Shown here piece after piece: positions 45,201-55,462 of a stretch of 64,000 nt of DNA. The notes below the pieces were generated by a model. It saw only the letters and a list, made by a program, of their open reading frames with translations. It was not told the DNA's origin and searched no databases. The translations under genes and the position numbers were made by a program. Each line of letters begins with the position of its first letter. Within the stretch, counting starts at the first letter, position 1. Origin of the DNA: Mrakia gelida (taxonomy: Eukaryota > Basidiomycota > Tremellomycetes > Cystofilobasidiales > Mrakiaceae); NCBI GenBank assembly GCA_024345305.1, contig BRON01000011.1, positions 62,001 through 126,000 on the forward strand, written 5' to 3'.

Positions 45201-48200
45201 TCCCTTCCCATCCACCTCCAGCTCCCAACCCAACCTTCTCGACCACACCATCCTCCCCAGCAACATCCGCCTCTCCACTCCCTCCTCATCAGTTCTCTTC
45301 CCTCCGCCTCTCTCGAACGCGAAGCGATTCTCCGACAGGCCTCGGGCTGGGCTTGCTCCCCGGAGGAGGAGGAGGGTTGGATGGGACGAGAAGTCCGACG
45401 GGATCCCAGAGAGTGATGATGAGCGATCGGACGAGAAGAACGAGTGGAGGAGCCGGAGGGGACACGAGTGGGAGCGAGGGTGGGAGGAGGATGGAGAGTG
45501 ATCTCAGGAAGTACTCGGAGGGTGCAGAGGATTATGAGGACGTGTTTGGGAAGGGACAGGGTCATGGTGAGTCTTAAGAGCTTGCTTTTCCTCGAGCTGA
45601 CTCGACGCGTCTCGATCTCGACCAGGACTGACTGATTTGTGGATTGGGTTTGGGTTGGGGTCGGTTCAGGCAAGAACGCCAGCGAATCCTCGACGCTTCA
45701 ACTCAACACGAAGCTCTCGAACCGGTCTTGGTTGGGAGACAACGACGACGAGGTGGATCCGTTCGCTGAGATCGAGGAATCCTACGAGGACGACGCCGAT
45801 CTCGAGATCAACCTCCTTCGAGAGGAGCATGCTCGTCTGTCGGCGACCATCACCACCCTTGTCGACGAACTACAACCTCATGCTCCTCCTTACGACCTGG
45901 AGACGGTCTGCGACTCGATCGTGAGTCTTCGTCTCTCTTGCGCTGCTATCCGTCCCTCTTTCCGATTCGACGCGTCGAACTGACCAACTCCTCGCCTCGT
46001 TCTCGCAGCTCAACATCATCACCGAAGTCCCAGAGATGCAGGCTCACTTCGTCTCCTGTCACGGGATGCTCGCAGTCTTGGAAGTCTTGGAGGTCAAGCC
46101 GCTCTCAAAGGTCGCTTTGAGGTTGTTGCGGATCATCAACATCGTGAGTCTCGAGTCGCGTCGGCTCTCCTTCGGACGACCTCGCTCACTTTCACCCTTC
46201 TCGCGTCGTTTCGTACAGATCAACATCCAAGACGTCAGCTGTCTCGAGTCCTTTTGCCTCATCGGAGGAATCCCTATCGTCATCTCCTTGTTCGTCGCTC
46301 CCTTCCCCCCCTCTTCTCTCTCATTCGATCTCGTCTCGATGCTGAGTCGCTCTCTTCTTCGAATCTTCCAGCACGGAGAAGGCCTTCCCTTACGAGTGTC
46401 GGCTCGAAGCGGCCATCTTCATCTCGGCTCTCTGCTCCTCGTCGGTTCAGACGCTTCAGATGTTCATCAGTTGTCGAGGGCTGAAGGTTCTCGTCGAGTT
46501 GTTGGATGCGGATTGTGAGTCGACTCCTCGTTCTCCGCCTTACTATCTCTCGCCTTCACTGACTGCCGCTCGTTCGAATCGAACCCACAGACTCCCAGAA
46601 TCGAGATCTCGTTGTCGCTGCTCTCGGAGGGATCGGAAGCGTGTTTCGTCTCCAGGTTCGTTCATATCCCCTTCCTCCCTCCCTCCCTCTTCTTCCTTGT
46701 TTCGATCCTTCGAACTGACCCCCGACTTTGTCTCTACTCCCAGGGCCCAACACCTCGTAAGGACTTCTGTCGCATGTTCATCCGAGAAGGAATCGAGGAT
46801 CCTCTCTCGGCAGCTCTCCTCAACATCACCGACGACAAGGACGAAGGAGCGACCGAAGCCAAGATCCAGATCCTCGCCGTCTTCCTCATGTTCTGTCAAG
46901 CATCTCAAAAAGACAGTCGAGTTCGTGAGGCGTTGGCCAATCGGAAGATCATTCGACGTGAGTCATTCCTTCGTTTCTTATCTCGACGAAACAAACGAGA
47001 GAGCCGCGACTGACGCCTCGTCGGTTCGTTTTGTTCAACAGGAGTACTTAACACCTGCAACTCCCTCGAACCCGTACTGCTCGTCGTACTCCTCAAGTCG
47101 GTCTACCATCTCTCGACGAGTCCTTCGACGCTCGAGGTTCTTCAAAATGCGAATGCGATCGAGGTGGTGACGGATCTGCTGAGACGGAACATATCTGGAC
47201 CTCATAGCACTGTTCGTCATTCACCCCCTTCTTCGACTCTTGAGCTCAAAACTGATGAGTCTTCGCTCGCTTTCTTTTCGTCGTCTCCAGGAGATCTCGA
47301 ATCACGTCCGTCTGCCTCCCTCCCTTCCACCGCTTCGCGTTTTATGTTGGCTGACGAGCGGCTTTCCCCCCCTCTCTCAGATCCTTCAAACTCTTTACAA
47401 GCTCTGCTGGCTCAACAAGTCGCGTCAGGAAGAGGCCGCCTCGGCTGGAATCATCCCGCTCCTCAAGAAGATCATCAAGGACTCGTCGCCGCTGAAGCAG
47501 TTCGCCGTTCCGTGAGCTCATCCCTTGTCCCCTCTTTCCTTCGCGTTTCTTCGAGACCGACCTGTCTTCGACCTTCTTTCGTTTCTCCCAGTATCCTTCT
47601 CGATCTCGCCAACGCTGGGAAGGACACTCGAACGCTGCTTTGGAAGGAGGAGGTTCTGCCGAGTGAGTCGATCTTCGTTTGCCGTCGGCTCTCGGGGTCG
47701 CGTTCCAGAACTGACGTCGGCGTGTCTTCCCTCCCAGTTTACCTAAATCTCGTCAGCGAACCTGGATACTGGCAAGGCCAAGCTCTCGAAGCTGTCTCGG
47801 TCTGGTGAGCCGTCGACGCAAACCCATTTCGAGAGCTTTCCGAGTGGCTGACTCCTCCTTCCTTCTTCGCTTCAGGCTCTCCGAGGAAACTACTCGCGTC
47901 GAGCGGATACTTCAAGAGGACGAATCGGCGAGCCAGCTCCTTCAGTGCTTCGTCGGTGCCAAAGCGGCCTTCGAGAAGATCCTCGATGTGAGTCGCTCGC
48001 ATCCCTCTCTTCTTTGTTCCTCGAGACTGACTTTTTGGGTCTCTTTCGTACATTCAGCCCTTCCTCAAAATCATCCGTACCTCCCCGAACGTCGCTCTCG
48101 CTCTCTCGAAGCCAACCTTCTTCCGTCGACTCGTCGAACGCCTCAACAAGCTCTCGAAACCTCACGTCCGCCTCTCCCTCCTCAAGATCACTCGAACGGT

Positions 48201-48670
48201 CACCGAGAACCACCCAGACCGTGCAGCCATCGCTGCGAAACATGGTCTCCTTGAGATTGTCGAGCGTCTCAGTCGGCAGGATGGAGCGATCCTCGTTCAG
48301 GGACTCGCTTTGGAGATTCTTCCGTTCGTCCCCGAAACTCCCTGCGTTCCTCCTCTCGTCGTCGCTTTCGCTGACCTCTCCTTCACCTCTGCCTCATCTC
48401 AGTACTCTTCTACCACCACCACCACCATGTCGCGAACCCTCGATGATCCTCCCTCGGAAAGCCATCCGTCGCACCACCTCCGAATCCACCGTCCCTCTCT
48501 CCGGATCCTTCTCGCCCGTCTCTCGAACTCCCTCAGGAATTCAGCCCTCACCCACACATAAACGTAAACCCTCTCGAGCTCAGCTGTCAGAAATCCGCTG
48601 GACGGAGGACATCAACGGAGTGACCCAACGTCCTCCTGTCTCTGGTCTTCCTACGACGCGTCGTCCTTAG
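42206..48670 (+). CDS. Septation/mitotic-exit protein kinase, SepH/Cdc7 (SIN) type with C-terminal armadillo-like repeats
   Basis: Kinases of this group act in the septation initiation network and start cytokinesis. Start [15 protein letters not shown]. The kinase domain lies at about residues 20-280: [14 protein letters not shown] (glycine loop), VAVKQV (ATP Lys), [12 protein letters not shown] (catalytic loop), LADFGVATQ (DFG), [24 protein letters not shown], and [11 protein letters not shown] at the end. A long Ser/Pro-rich disordered linker follows (about 43,860-45,580), with acidic [11 protein letters not shown]. The C-terminal half is alpha-helical repeat, from about 45,670: [20 protein letters not shown], then [52 protein letters not shown]. 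This kinase plus ARM layout is diagnostic. About 20 exons. The last exon joins near 48,420-48,450 are approximate; it ends LPTTRRP. Confidence 0.92.
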
Positions 48671-49182
48671 ATTGCCCCGCGTTCCCTTTCGTATCTCTTG
48701 CCTTTTTTTCTCGTCGACTCTTTGCTTTGCTTCCTTTTTTCCACTCGCTGCCTGCCCTCTCTCTTTATACACTCTGCTTTTGCTCTATCTCCCCTCGCTT
48801 GCGCTCATTCCTTTCGCTGCTGCTACCCTCCTTCGTTTATTCCCCTTTTTGCACTTTCTTGGATCTCCCCATAGGGGATGTAGACTCCCTCGTTTTTTCG
48901 TTACCCTTTCGCTTGGATGACCTGGTCTGTTTTGACGCTGGAGGAGGAGAGAAAGAAGGGGCGAGATGTTCGACGCGTCGCACTCCCTCTTCGAATCGGC
49001 TCTGCGCTTGCTATCGATTTGCGCTAGAGGTCATGAGGTGGCGCATGCTCGAAGAGTAATTATACCAGTGTACGAAAGTAATACCGAGGGAAGGAGCCCA
49101 AGCAAAAACAACACGACGCGACTCGACTTGACTTGAACCCCGTCCGTCCTCCTTCTCGACCTCAACCTCTATCCACCCTCGT
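48671..49182. other. Intergenic between convergent genes
   Basis: T- and C-rich 3' region of the kinase gene and 3' region of F-box-like copy D. Open frames here are low-complexity hydrophobic readings of the pyrimidine tract. Confidence 0.5.
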
Positions 49183-50928
49183 TCAAACTTTCTTGCGACG
49201 TCCGACTTCGCCGCACACAATGAATGTCACGCTCTCCCTCGTCGGATCGGGGGCGATCTCTCGAGCGAGAACCGTCGAAAGCTCTCCCTCCTTCACCTCC
49301 TCTCGCTTTTGATGCTTCCCGTCCGCAAAGAAGGTACGAAGGATGAACGAAACCGGCTTCTCTGGGTAGCAGCGTTTGACGCAGCTGGAGGCAGCAAGAG
49401 TTCCGTCGGAGAAGAGGGGAATCGATGAAGAGCCGGCTGCTTGGAAGACTCGGAGTCGCGTCCAACGAGGGAGGAAGGGGAGCTCGTCCTCGGCGAAGCG
49501 ACGGGAGGTCGGATCGTCCCTCCAACTTGGTTTAGGACCGGTGACGACGACCTTCTCAGGGTCCAGTAGAAGGAGGAGGGGAGCCCAGTCTGCGAGGGTG
49601 ACGGAGGGGGTCAGATAGATCGAGATCCTGAGGAGCGCGAAGGGAGGATCGTCCGCGAGAAGGGAGGAGAGGTGGGCAGCGTCGAAGTTGGTCGCGGTGA
49701 GGATGATTATGTGAGGGGCGAGGAGGACTGAGACTCGGGCTGAGGATGGAGAGAGTTTGGAGGTCTGCCGATGGGTGGGTGGAGGAAACAGACGAACGGA
49801 ATCAGCAGGGCAGAAGCGAGCGAAACGAGACGGGTACTCGTGGAGTGGAGACTTGACTCACTCTTGCCCCAACGAAGGCAGCAGCCTTGCCAGAATCGAG
49901 AAGCTTAGCCCTCGTATATCCGACGGTCGATGTGAGCTTCAGGAGTTTGAAGGAAACGACGCGAAGGGCGAGATGATCCGCATGGTCGAGGAGTGAGAGG
50001 ATGGATTGGAAGAGCTCGAGGGGAAGGCTCTCGAGCGAGGCGTCCTCGTTCTTTTTTTTGACTCGAACTATCTCGGTGACGTTCCTGCGACGAGGTAGTG
50101 GAAGAGAAGATACAATAGGGGCGTCAAGAGGGGGAACGAGAACGAAAAGAACGCGACGAAGGAGGAATCGAAGCTCACCATCGCCCAAACATGCCTTCCT
50201 TGCCTTCCAGGTGCTCCTGCCTCCCAGCTCCAATGCGCTCGATCCAAAGAAGCTACTGAGATCACGTCGGTGATCCTCGTGTGCTCTTCCTGCTTCCGTC
50301 TGAGCTCTTCGTTCTCGGATGAGAATTGGACGATATGGGTCTGTTGAGCTCTGTTCTCTGCCGAGAGTCGACCGACGATGGAGAAGAGTTGAGCGATCTG
50401 AGCGGCGACGGGATCTCCCGAGGATGAGGGTGAGTTGGATTTGGTGGTTCGAGCCCGAAGAAGAGAGGCGGCAAGGTTTGCGGTAGAGGACTTGTTGGGG
50501 GAGGCGGAGGTAGGAGGAGGGGAGGAAGGACGTCCGTGCGAGCTTTGACGTTTGTGGGAAGAGAAGCGTCCTGGGAGAAGCGAGAGCAAGAGAACCGAGA
50601 TGTCAGCTTCATCGTTTTCGAAGGAGACGTGCACGAGAAGAGGAAGAACGGGAGAGGCAAAAGGAGGAGCTGGAGGGGAAGAGATGGCGGCGTTGCTGGA
50701 GGAGCCTTGGGCTTCAACCGGAGCGACTTGAGGCTGTCAGAGAAGAGGAGGATGAAGTATCGAGCAGGGGAGTCAGCCAGGTGAGTGGATATTGAGGAAG
50801 ATGGGACGAACGAGGCAGGAGAAAGGGAGGGAGGAAGGGAGGGAAGGGAGGGTGCCTGATGAGCTCGGTTCACTCACTTGTTGCTCAGCTTCTCTGTCAG
50901 AAGCTGAGCTCGTTTTTTTGTTCGCCAT
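49183..50928 (-). CDS. F-box-like protein, lineage-specific family, copy D
   Basis: Exon 1 at 50,928 encodes MANKKTSSASDREAEQQ. Exon 2 (about 50,570-50,185) is Ser/Pro-rich, then carries a coiled coil with SSENEELRRKQEEH and the signature RAHWSWEAGAPG with HVWAM. Exon 3 contains the F-box-like LESLPLELFQSILSLLDHAD. Its end, SGKAAAFVGARV, matches copy A (QAVLFVSARV). The last exon (about 49,769-49,183) keeps ADWAPLLLLLDPEKV, FLPRWTRL, IPLFS and a C-terminal FIVCGEVGRRKKV. It shares a 176-base upstream region with MYND copy 1. Of the five copies with the shared C-terminal region this one keeps every family motif most clearly. Confidence 0.82.
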
Positions 50929-51104
50929 CGTAGTAGACGTAGATGTTTTGAACCCGATGAGAGATGAGACGAAGAAGAAAATCCGTTGCTATTAAGAGGT
51001 TGAAGTGGTGAGAGGGAAGGAAAGAGGAAGCGAGCTCGACGAGTTCAAGTTCAGCTCGACGTCGACCTTCCCCTCCTTCCCTCCCGCCTTTACCTCTCTT
51101 GTCC
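50929..51104. promoter_or_regulatory. Shared divergent upstream region of F-box-like copy D and MYND copy 1
   Basis: Only 176 bases separate the two ATGs, which face away from each other. I see no obvious TATA box. A TTAAG patch lies near 50,993, and pyrimidine-rich sequence precedes the MYND ATG. Confidence 0.5.
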
Positions 51105-52409
51105 ATGGTTCTTCCTACTCCAGAAGAGGTAGCCGATTTCATGGGTCTATCCCCCGTCCCAGGACCTCCAGTCCTCAAGAAACCGACCCCCCAGGAGGTT
51201 GTACGACTTTCTGAGATGGTGAGCTCGATCCTTCCCTCTTTCGACAGCCCTTCCCTCTCCTCGTTCCGCGGCTGATCCCCTTCGCTCCCTGGAATAGTAT
51301 GGTCGTCTGTGCACAGAGCAGACCAGTGACTTAGCGGCGTTCGTTGTAGGTCCTACAGGCCTCGCTCTTCCTCCGCGCTCCAAGTCCAGTCGAGGAACGG
51401 AAGCTGATGATTCTCTCGCCCGTCTCTCCACTTTCTCTTCGACCAGTCTCAACTCGGCGCCGCCTACCTTCCCAGCCTCGTTCAAACGCTCCTCATCATG
51501 CCCCTTTCGCTCGAAGGCGGCCCCTCTGGAGAGTGGTGGGAGCTGCACATCGCTTTCCTCGGCGCCGTCTCAATCGCCTACGTTTCAGCCTACCTCCAAC
51601 GCTTCCTGCGACAGAACGAGACAGACGGTCTGCGTCTCTACGTCTTGGTAGTGGATACCCTTGGAGCTCTAGGTCACGCCAAAGTCAGTCGTCCATTCAC
51701 CTTCAATCTCTCAAGAGGGAGAGGGAAGCGTTCTTCTTCAGCTGACTCTCTTTGCTCTCCGCTTTCTCAGCCAGGGCTTCTGCAGGCGAGATTGTCCGTC
51801 GTTCGAGACCTGCTCCAGCTCTGGAGGATCCTCCTCGTGTGCATCTTCAAACAGCTTCCTCTCCTGGCCCACCTTCCTCAACTTGGTCGCGAGACGCTCG
51901 AAGGTCTCGACAAACTTCGCCTCGCCCTGCCGGTCGCTCGAGCTGAGACCTTCCTTCCCGCCGAACTACGTACGAACTTGAGGATCCTGATCACTGTGCT
52001 GCTGGATTCGCCTGAGTTTTACTCCGAAGTGTACAAGGAAGCGGCGAAGGAGTCCCCAGGGTCGTGGTGGAGATGTGACCTGACGCGGGACGTCGAACGC
52101 TGGAAGGATCCAGGCTCAGTTTGCGTTCAGTTGGCTGAGGGCGAGGAGATGATGGCTTGCTCACGAGTGAGTATCGCTATTCACCTGCTCGATCTACCTG
52201 GCGGTCGGGCTGACCGACTTTCGTTCTTGTCCTGCAGTGCCTCACCGTTCGCTACTGCTCCAAGGGTTCGTCGCGTCGCGTCAAGTCCTTTCTTTCTTCC
52301 TCTCCCACCGAGAACGAGCAGGCTGACTCTTCCTTCCTTCTTTTTTACAGAACATCAAAAGAAGGATTGGAAGAACCACAGGGAAGTCTGCTTAGAGACG
52401 AAGTGGTGA
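51105..52409 (+). CDS. MYND-type zinc-finger protein, copy 1
   Basis: Exon 1 encodes MVLPTPEEVADFMGLSPVPG. Exon 2 has YGRLCTEQTSDLAAFVV. The next exon starts QLGAAYLPSLVQTLL (the counterpart of AEFNTKYLP in the other copies) and includes ELHIAFLGAVS with YLQRFLRQNETDGLRL. A further exon starts PGLLQARLSVVRDLLQLW. The MYND finger is split over three exons at the 3' end: ACSRC, LTVRYCSK, then EHQKKDWKNHREVC, ending LETKW. All ligands are present, with His in place of the usual Cys after YCSK (YCSKEH), which occurs in some fungal MYND fingers. The divergent neighbour is F-box-like copy D, and gene H converges from the right. Confidence 0.82.
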
Positions 52410-52541
52410 ATCGGAGGAGAACGAGGCGTTGAGGTGAGCTTTCTTTCGATCATCTCCGAGCCTTGTTCCTCTTCGAGCTCGGCCACTCAACTGACTACTC
52501 TCTTCGACGTTTCTGCTCACGATATATCCGGATTCGGAAAA

Positions 52542-54609
52542 TCAAGCGATTAGGTGGTTGAAGGGAGAAGGAAGCTGAGTCGATAGGGATTGATGATCTT
52601 TTCGAACGATTCGGTTGGACGCGTCGCGAAAGCTGGATTGAAAAGGTCGCGAGGACTCAAGTTGATCTTTATGTCGTGAGCAGTCATCCTTCGTTTCGAA
52701 CAGTGAGCAAGAAGGAGAAGTCATCCAGAGAGGCGTGAAAGAGAAGACAAGACTAGGAAAAGGAGACGAGACGAGACGAGAGACGACGCGACGAAGGCAT
52801 GAGATACGGGAAACGAGAAGAAACACTAGGGATAAAGAGACCACGGGGACAAAGGGAGAAACAACGGTAGAAAGTAAGGCGAATCTGGGTACCAGGACGA
52901 GAATCAAATCGAGAAAAGACAAGGAACAGATCAACACGAACGAACGAGGAACGAGAAACCAAAACGACCACCAACTCCGCCCCCACTTCCTCACCACCCA
53001 CCACGCCTCAACCACCTCCCTCCCGAGCCCAGGGGTCTCGAGCTCCTTCTCTTCCGACTCCGACGTCTCCTCCTCGTCCTCCTCAGTCGTGCTATCAGAC
53101 TCAGTGACGACGAGCTCCTCTGAGGACCAAACCGTCCTCCTCTTCGTCCTCCTCAACGTCGGGCGCTGTAATCCACGCTCAACCTCGTCGACCTGTTCAA
53201 AAACAGTCGAGTCGGGAGCACTGGAGGCGAAGATCGAGTAGGAGTCCATGAGTTGACGCTCGATCGCGTAGGGTTCGAACGAAGGAAGCGCGTCGGAAGA
53301 GGAGGGGGAGGCGGGAAGACCGATGAAGAACGAGTCCTTGAGGAGATGAGCGGAAGATGATTATTTTGAGTAGAACTACAGAGAAGGAGAGGTGAGAAGG
53401 AGGGGATGTGGGAAGGGGAGTCAGATCGAGCTCGACTAGAAGGAGGCGAAGCGAGGAGCTCGAGTCGAGACGAGACGACCAACGAAGAGAAACGAAGGAC
53501 TCACCACACGAACGGTAACCTCGAGATCCTCGATAGCGTCCTCGATCAACTCCACCTTCTCCTCGTCAGTCTTATCAACTCGCTCGAGGGTGCGGAGGAG
53601 GAAGAAACCAGACTCGGGATCGAGAAGCTGAAGCTGAGTGGCCAAGAGGAGGACGTCGAACGAAGACGGATCGGACTTGAGAGCTTGGACGGCAGCGGAG
53701 AGGGTCGGGATGATCTGAGCGGAAAATGGGAGATGAGGCTCATCAGCGTGCCACAAAACAAGCGAAGAGCGGGAGCGAGAAGAAAGAGGGACGAGGGACG
53801 CGAGCTCACCTTCGACACGACGAACGCCCACCCGTTCGAACTCCCTTCCTCATCCCTCTGCCACTTCCCGTCCTCCAATCCAGTAACCACCCATCCCAGG
53901 TACTCTGCGACTGATGCGACTCCCTCCTTCTCCATGTCCATGACTCGAAGGATTCCCTCGTTGATGTCCGTCGCGAGGTCCTCCGTCCGTCCTGGCAATC
54001 GACTTGAGGAGGTGGAATCCCGCATCCAGGGCGAGCGCGAAGGGTCCTTGGAAGACGACCTCGAGTTGATGGACGAGGTTGACTTGGATGGCGAGTGAGG
54101 AGAGGTACGACGAGATCGACGAGGGCTGGGGAGAGGGAGGGAGCAAAGAGGACGCGAGAGAGGGAGGGAGGCAAAGGAAGAGGAGGGAAGGGAGGAGAGT
54201 CAGCTTCGTGCCTTCTACAGCGGGCTCTCACCAACTCCGTATGATTCCAGAGAATGAAAGGTGTTGGTGGGAGAGTCTCTGAAGCCCTGTGAGGCGAAAA
54301 GAACCTTCGAGCGAGAGCGGGAGGGAGGGTGGTGAATCGAGACGAGAGCGAACACACCTTCTTCGTGTCCTTCCTCTCCTTCCTACTTCCGAACATCCCT
54401 CCAAGCTTCTCCCCGAGCCTCTTGATAACCCTCCTAGCACCTCCGACCTCCTTCGACCCTCCTTCGGACCTCTTCTTCTCCTCCTGCTTCGCTCCCTTTC
54501 CTCGAGCTCGAACTCCTCCCTCGGGCCCTCCTCCTCCTCCTTCCTTCCTCTTCTCGTCGGTGACAGCCTTCTTGGAGGTGCTAGTATATTTAAAGAGCTT
54601 GCAAATCAT
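52542..54609 (-). CDS. Uncharacterised gene H with reading-frame conflicts
   Basis: Start MICKLFKYTSTSKKAVT is basic and Gly-rich (GGGGGPEGGV), then RRVIKRLGEKLGGMFGSRK. A small exon (GFRDSPTNTFHSLESYG) is likely near 54,235-54,290. The next exon (about 54,126-53,812) is strongly coding in one frame first (SYLSSLAIQVNLVHQLEVVF, GPFALALDAGFHLLKS) and then in another (EDLATDINEGILRVMDMEK, AEYLGWVVTGLED). Removing four bases of an ACGG repeat near 53,980-53,990 would join them. The phase from the small exon also does not match. Later exons read IIPTLSAAVQALKSDPS, LLLATQLQLLDPESGFF, DSFFIGLPASPSS and an acidic ESDSTTEEDEEETSESEE. The hydrophobic reading after about 52,990 is doubtful. No family recognised. 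It may be a decaying gene. Confidence 0.45.
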
Positions 54610-55462
54610 GTTGGTAGATGTTGGTAGATGTTGATAGATGTGTGTGATTGAGCGTGGGTCGTGTGAAGAGATGAGAGCGACGCGTCGAGATTTGAGTGTG
54701 GATGTGGATGGGAGGGAGAGAGGAGGGGAGAAGTGGTGGCGAGAGAGAGTGCGCTGACATGTCCTCTTTCTCCACGCACTAGATTTGCTGGGATCGTCGA
54801 GTTTTGTGGCTTCTCCGCGATGGGATCGAAGGGGGTTCATGGTTCGTCGAGCGTTTTGGGTTCCAACTGGGAAGGAGAGGGAAGTCGATATACCATGTCA
54901 AAAAGAGTGAAAGTAGTTGCGGTGGGTAGCCGGGTACGAGACCTGTCGATTCCAGGTTGAATGAGCGAGATGGGTGGAGGAGGCGAGATATATCGCGGAA
55001 AGAAGCGAGGGAAGAAGGGAGGTCGAAGGGAGCAGGATCGCCGCGGTGGGGGAGGAGGTCGAGTCGGCCGTTCGTGAAGAAGGATGAGCTTTGAGATGAA
55101 CCAGACTGTATCAGCGAGGGTGCTAGAGGATAATGGTGTTGCTGAGATGCCGTCCGATGCTGTAGAGGGGTAGGTGGAAGGGTGGAAGAAGAGGAAAGGA
55201 GGAGGAGGAGGATTGTGGAGCTCGAAGGAATGGATCGATGGCCTCCAGTCCTTCACAGTTTGCGAGGTCGAGTCTGGTGAGCTGAGCGAGGACGAAAGGG
55301 TTTGGCGGTCGAGAAGAAGAGAAGCTCGGAGGAAAACCTTCCTAAGGGCGAGACGCAGTTGGGATCCCAAAGCGAGGTGAGCTCCTCGAAGTCCAGGTCG
55401 ACCTCAAACTCCCTTCTCCTTCTCCCTTCCCTTCCCTTCCCTTCCTTCTCCGGTTCTTCCAG
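54610..55462. other. Intergenic between divergent genes
   Basis: About 850 bases between gene H and the Ash2-like gene, which point apart. No coding exon is supported. CTGAC, pyrimidine tract and CAG features just before 55,463 suggest a leader intron. Confidence 0.4.

Noticed and set aside
52542..52990. Hydrophobic C-terminal extension of gene H resembling several membrane helices
   Set aside because: The hydrophobicity comes from a pyrimidine-rich, poorly biased 3' region, so I do not call it a membrane domain.
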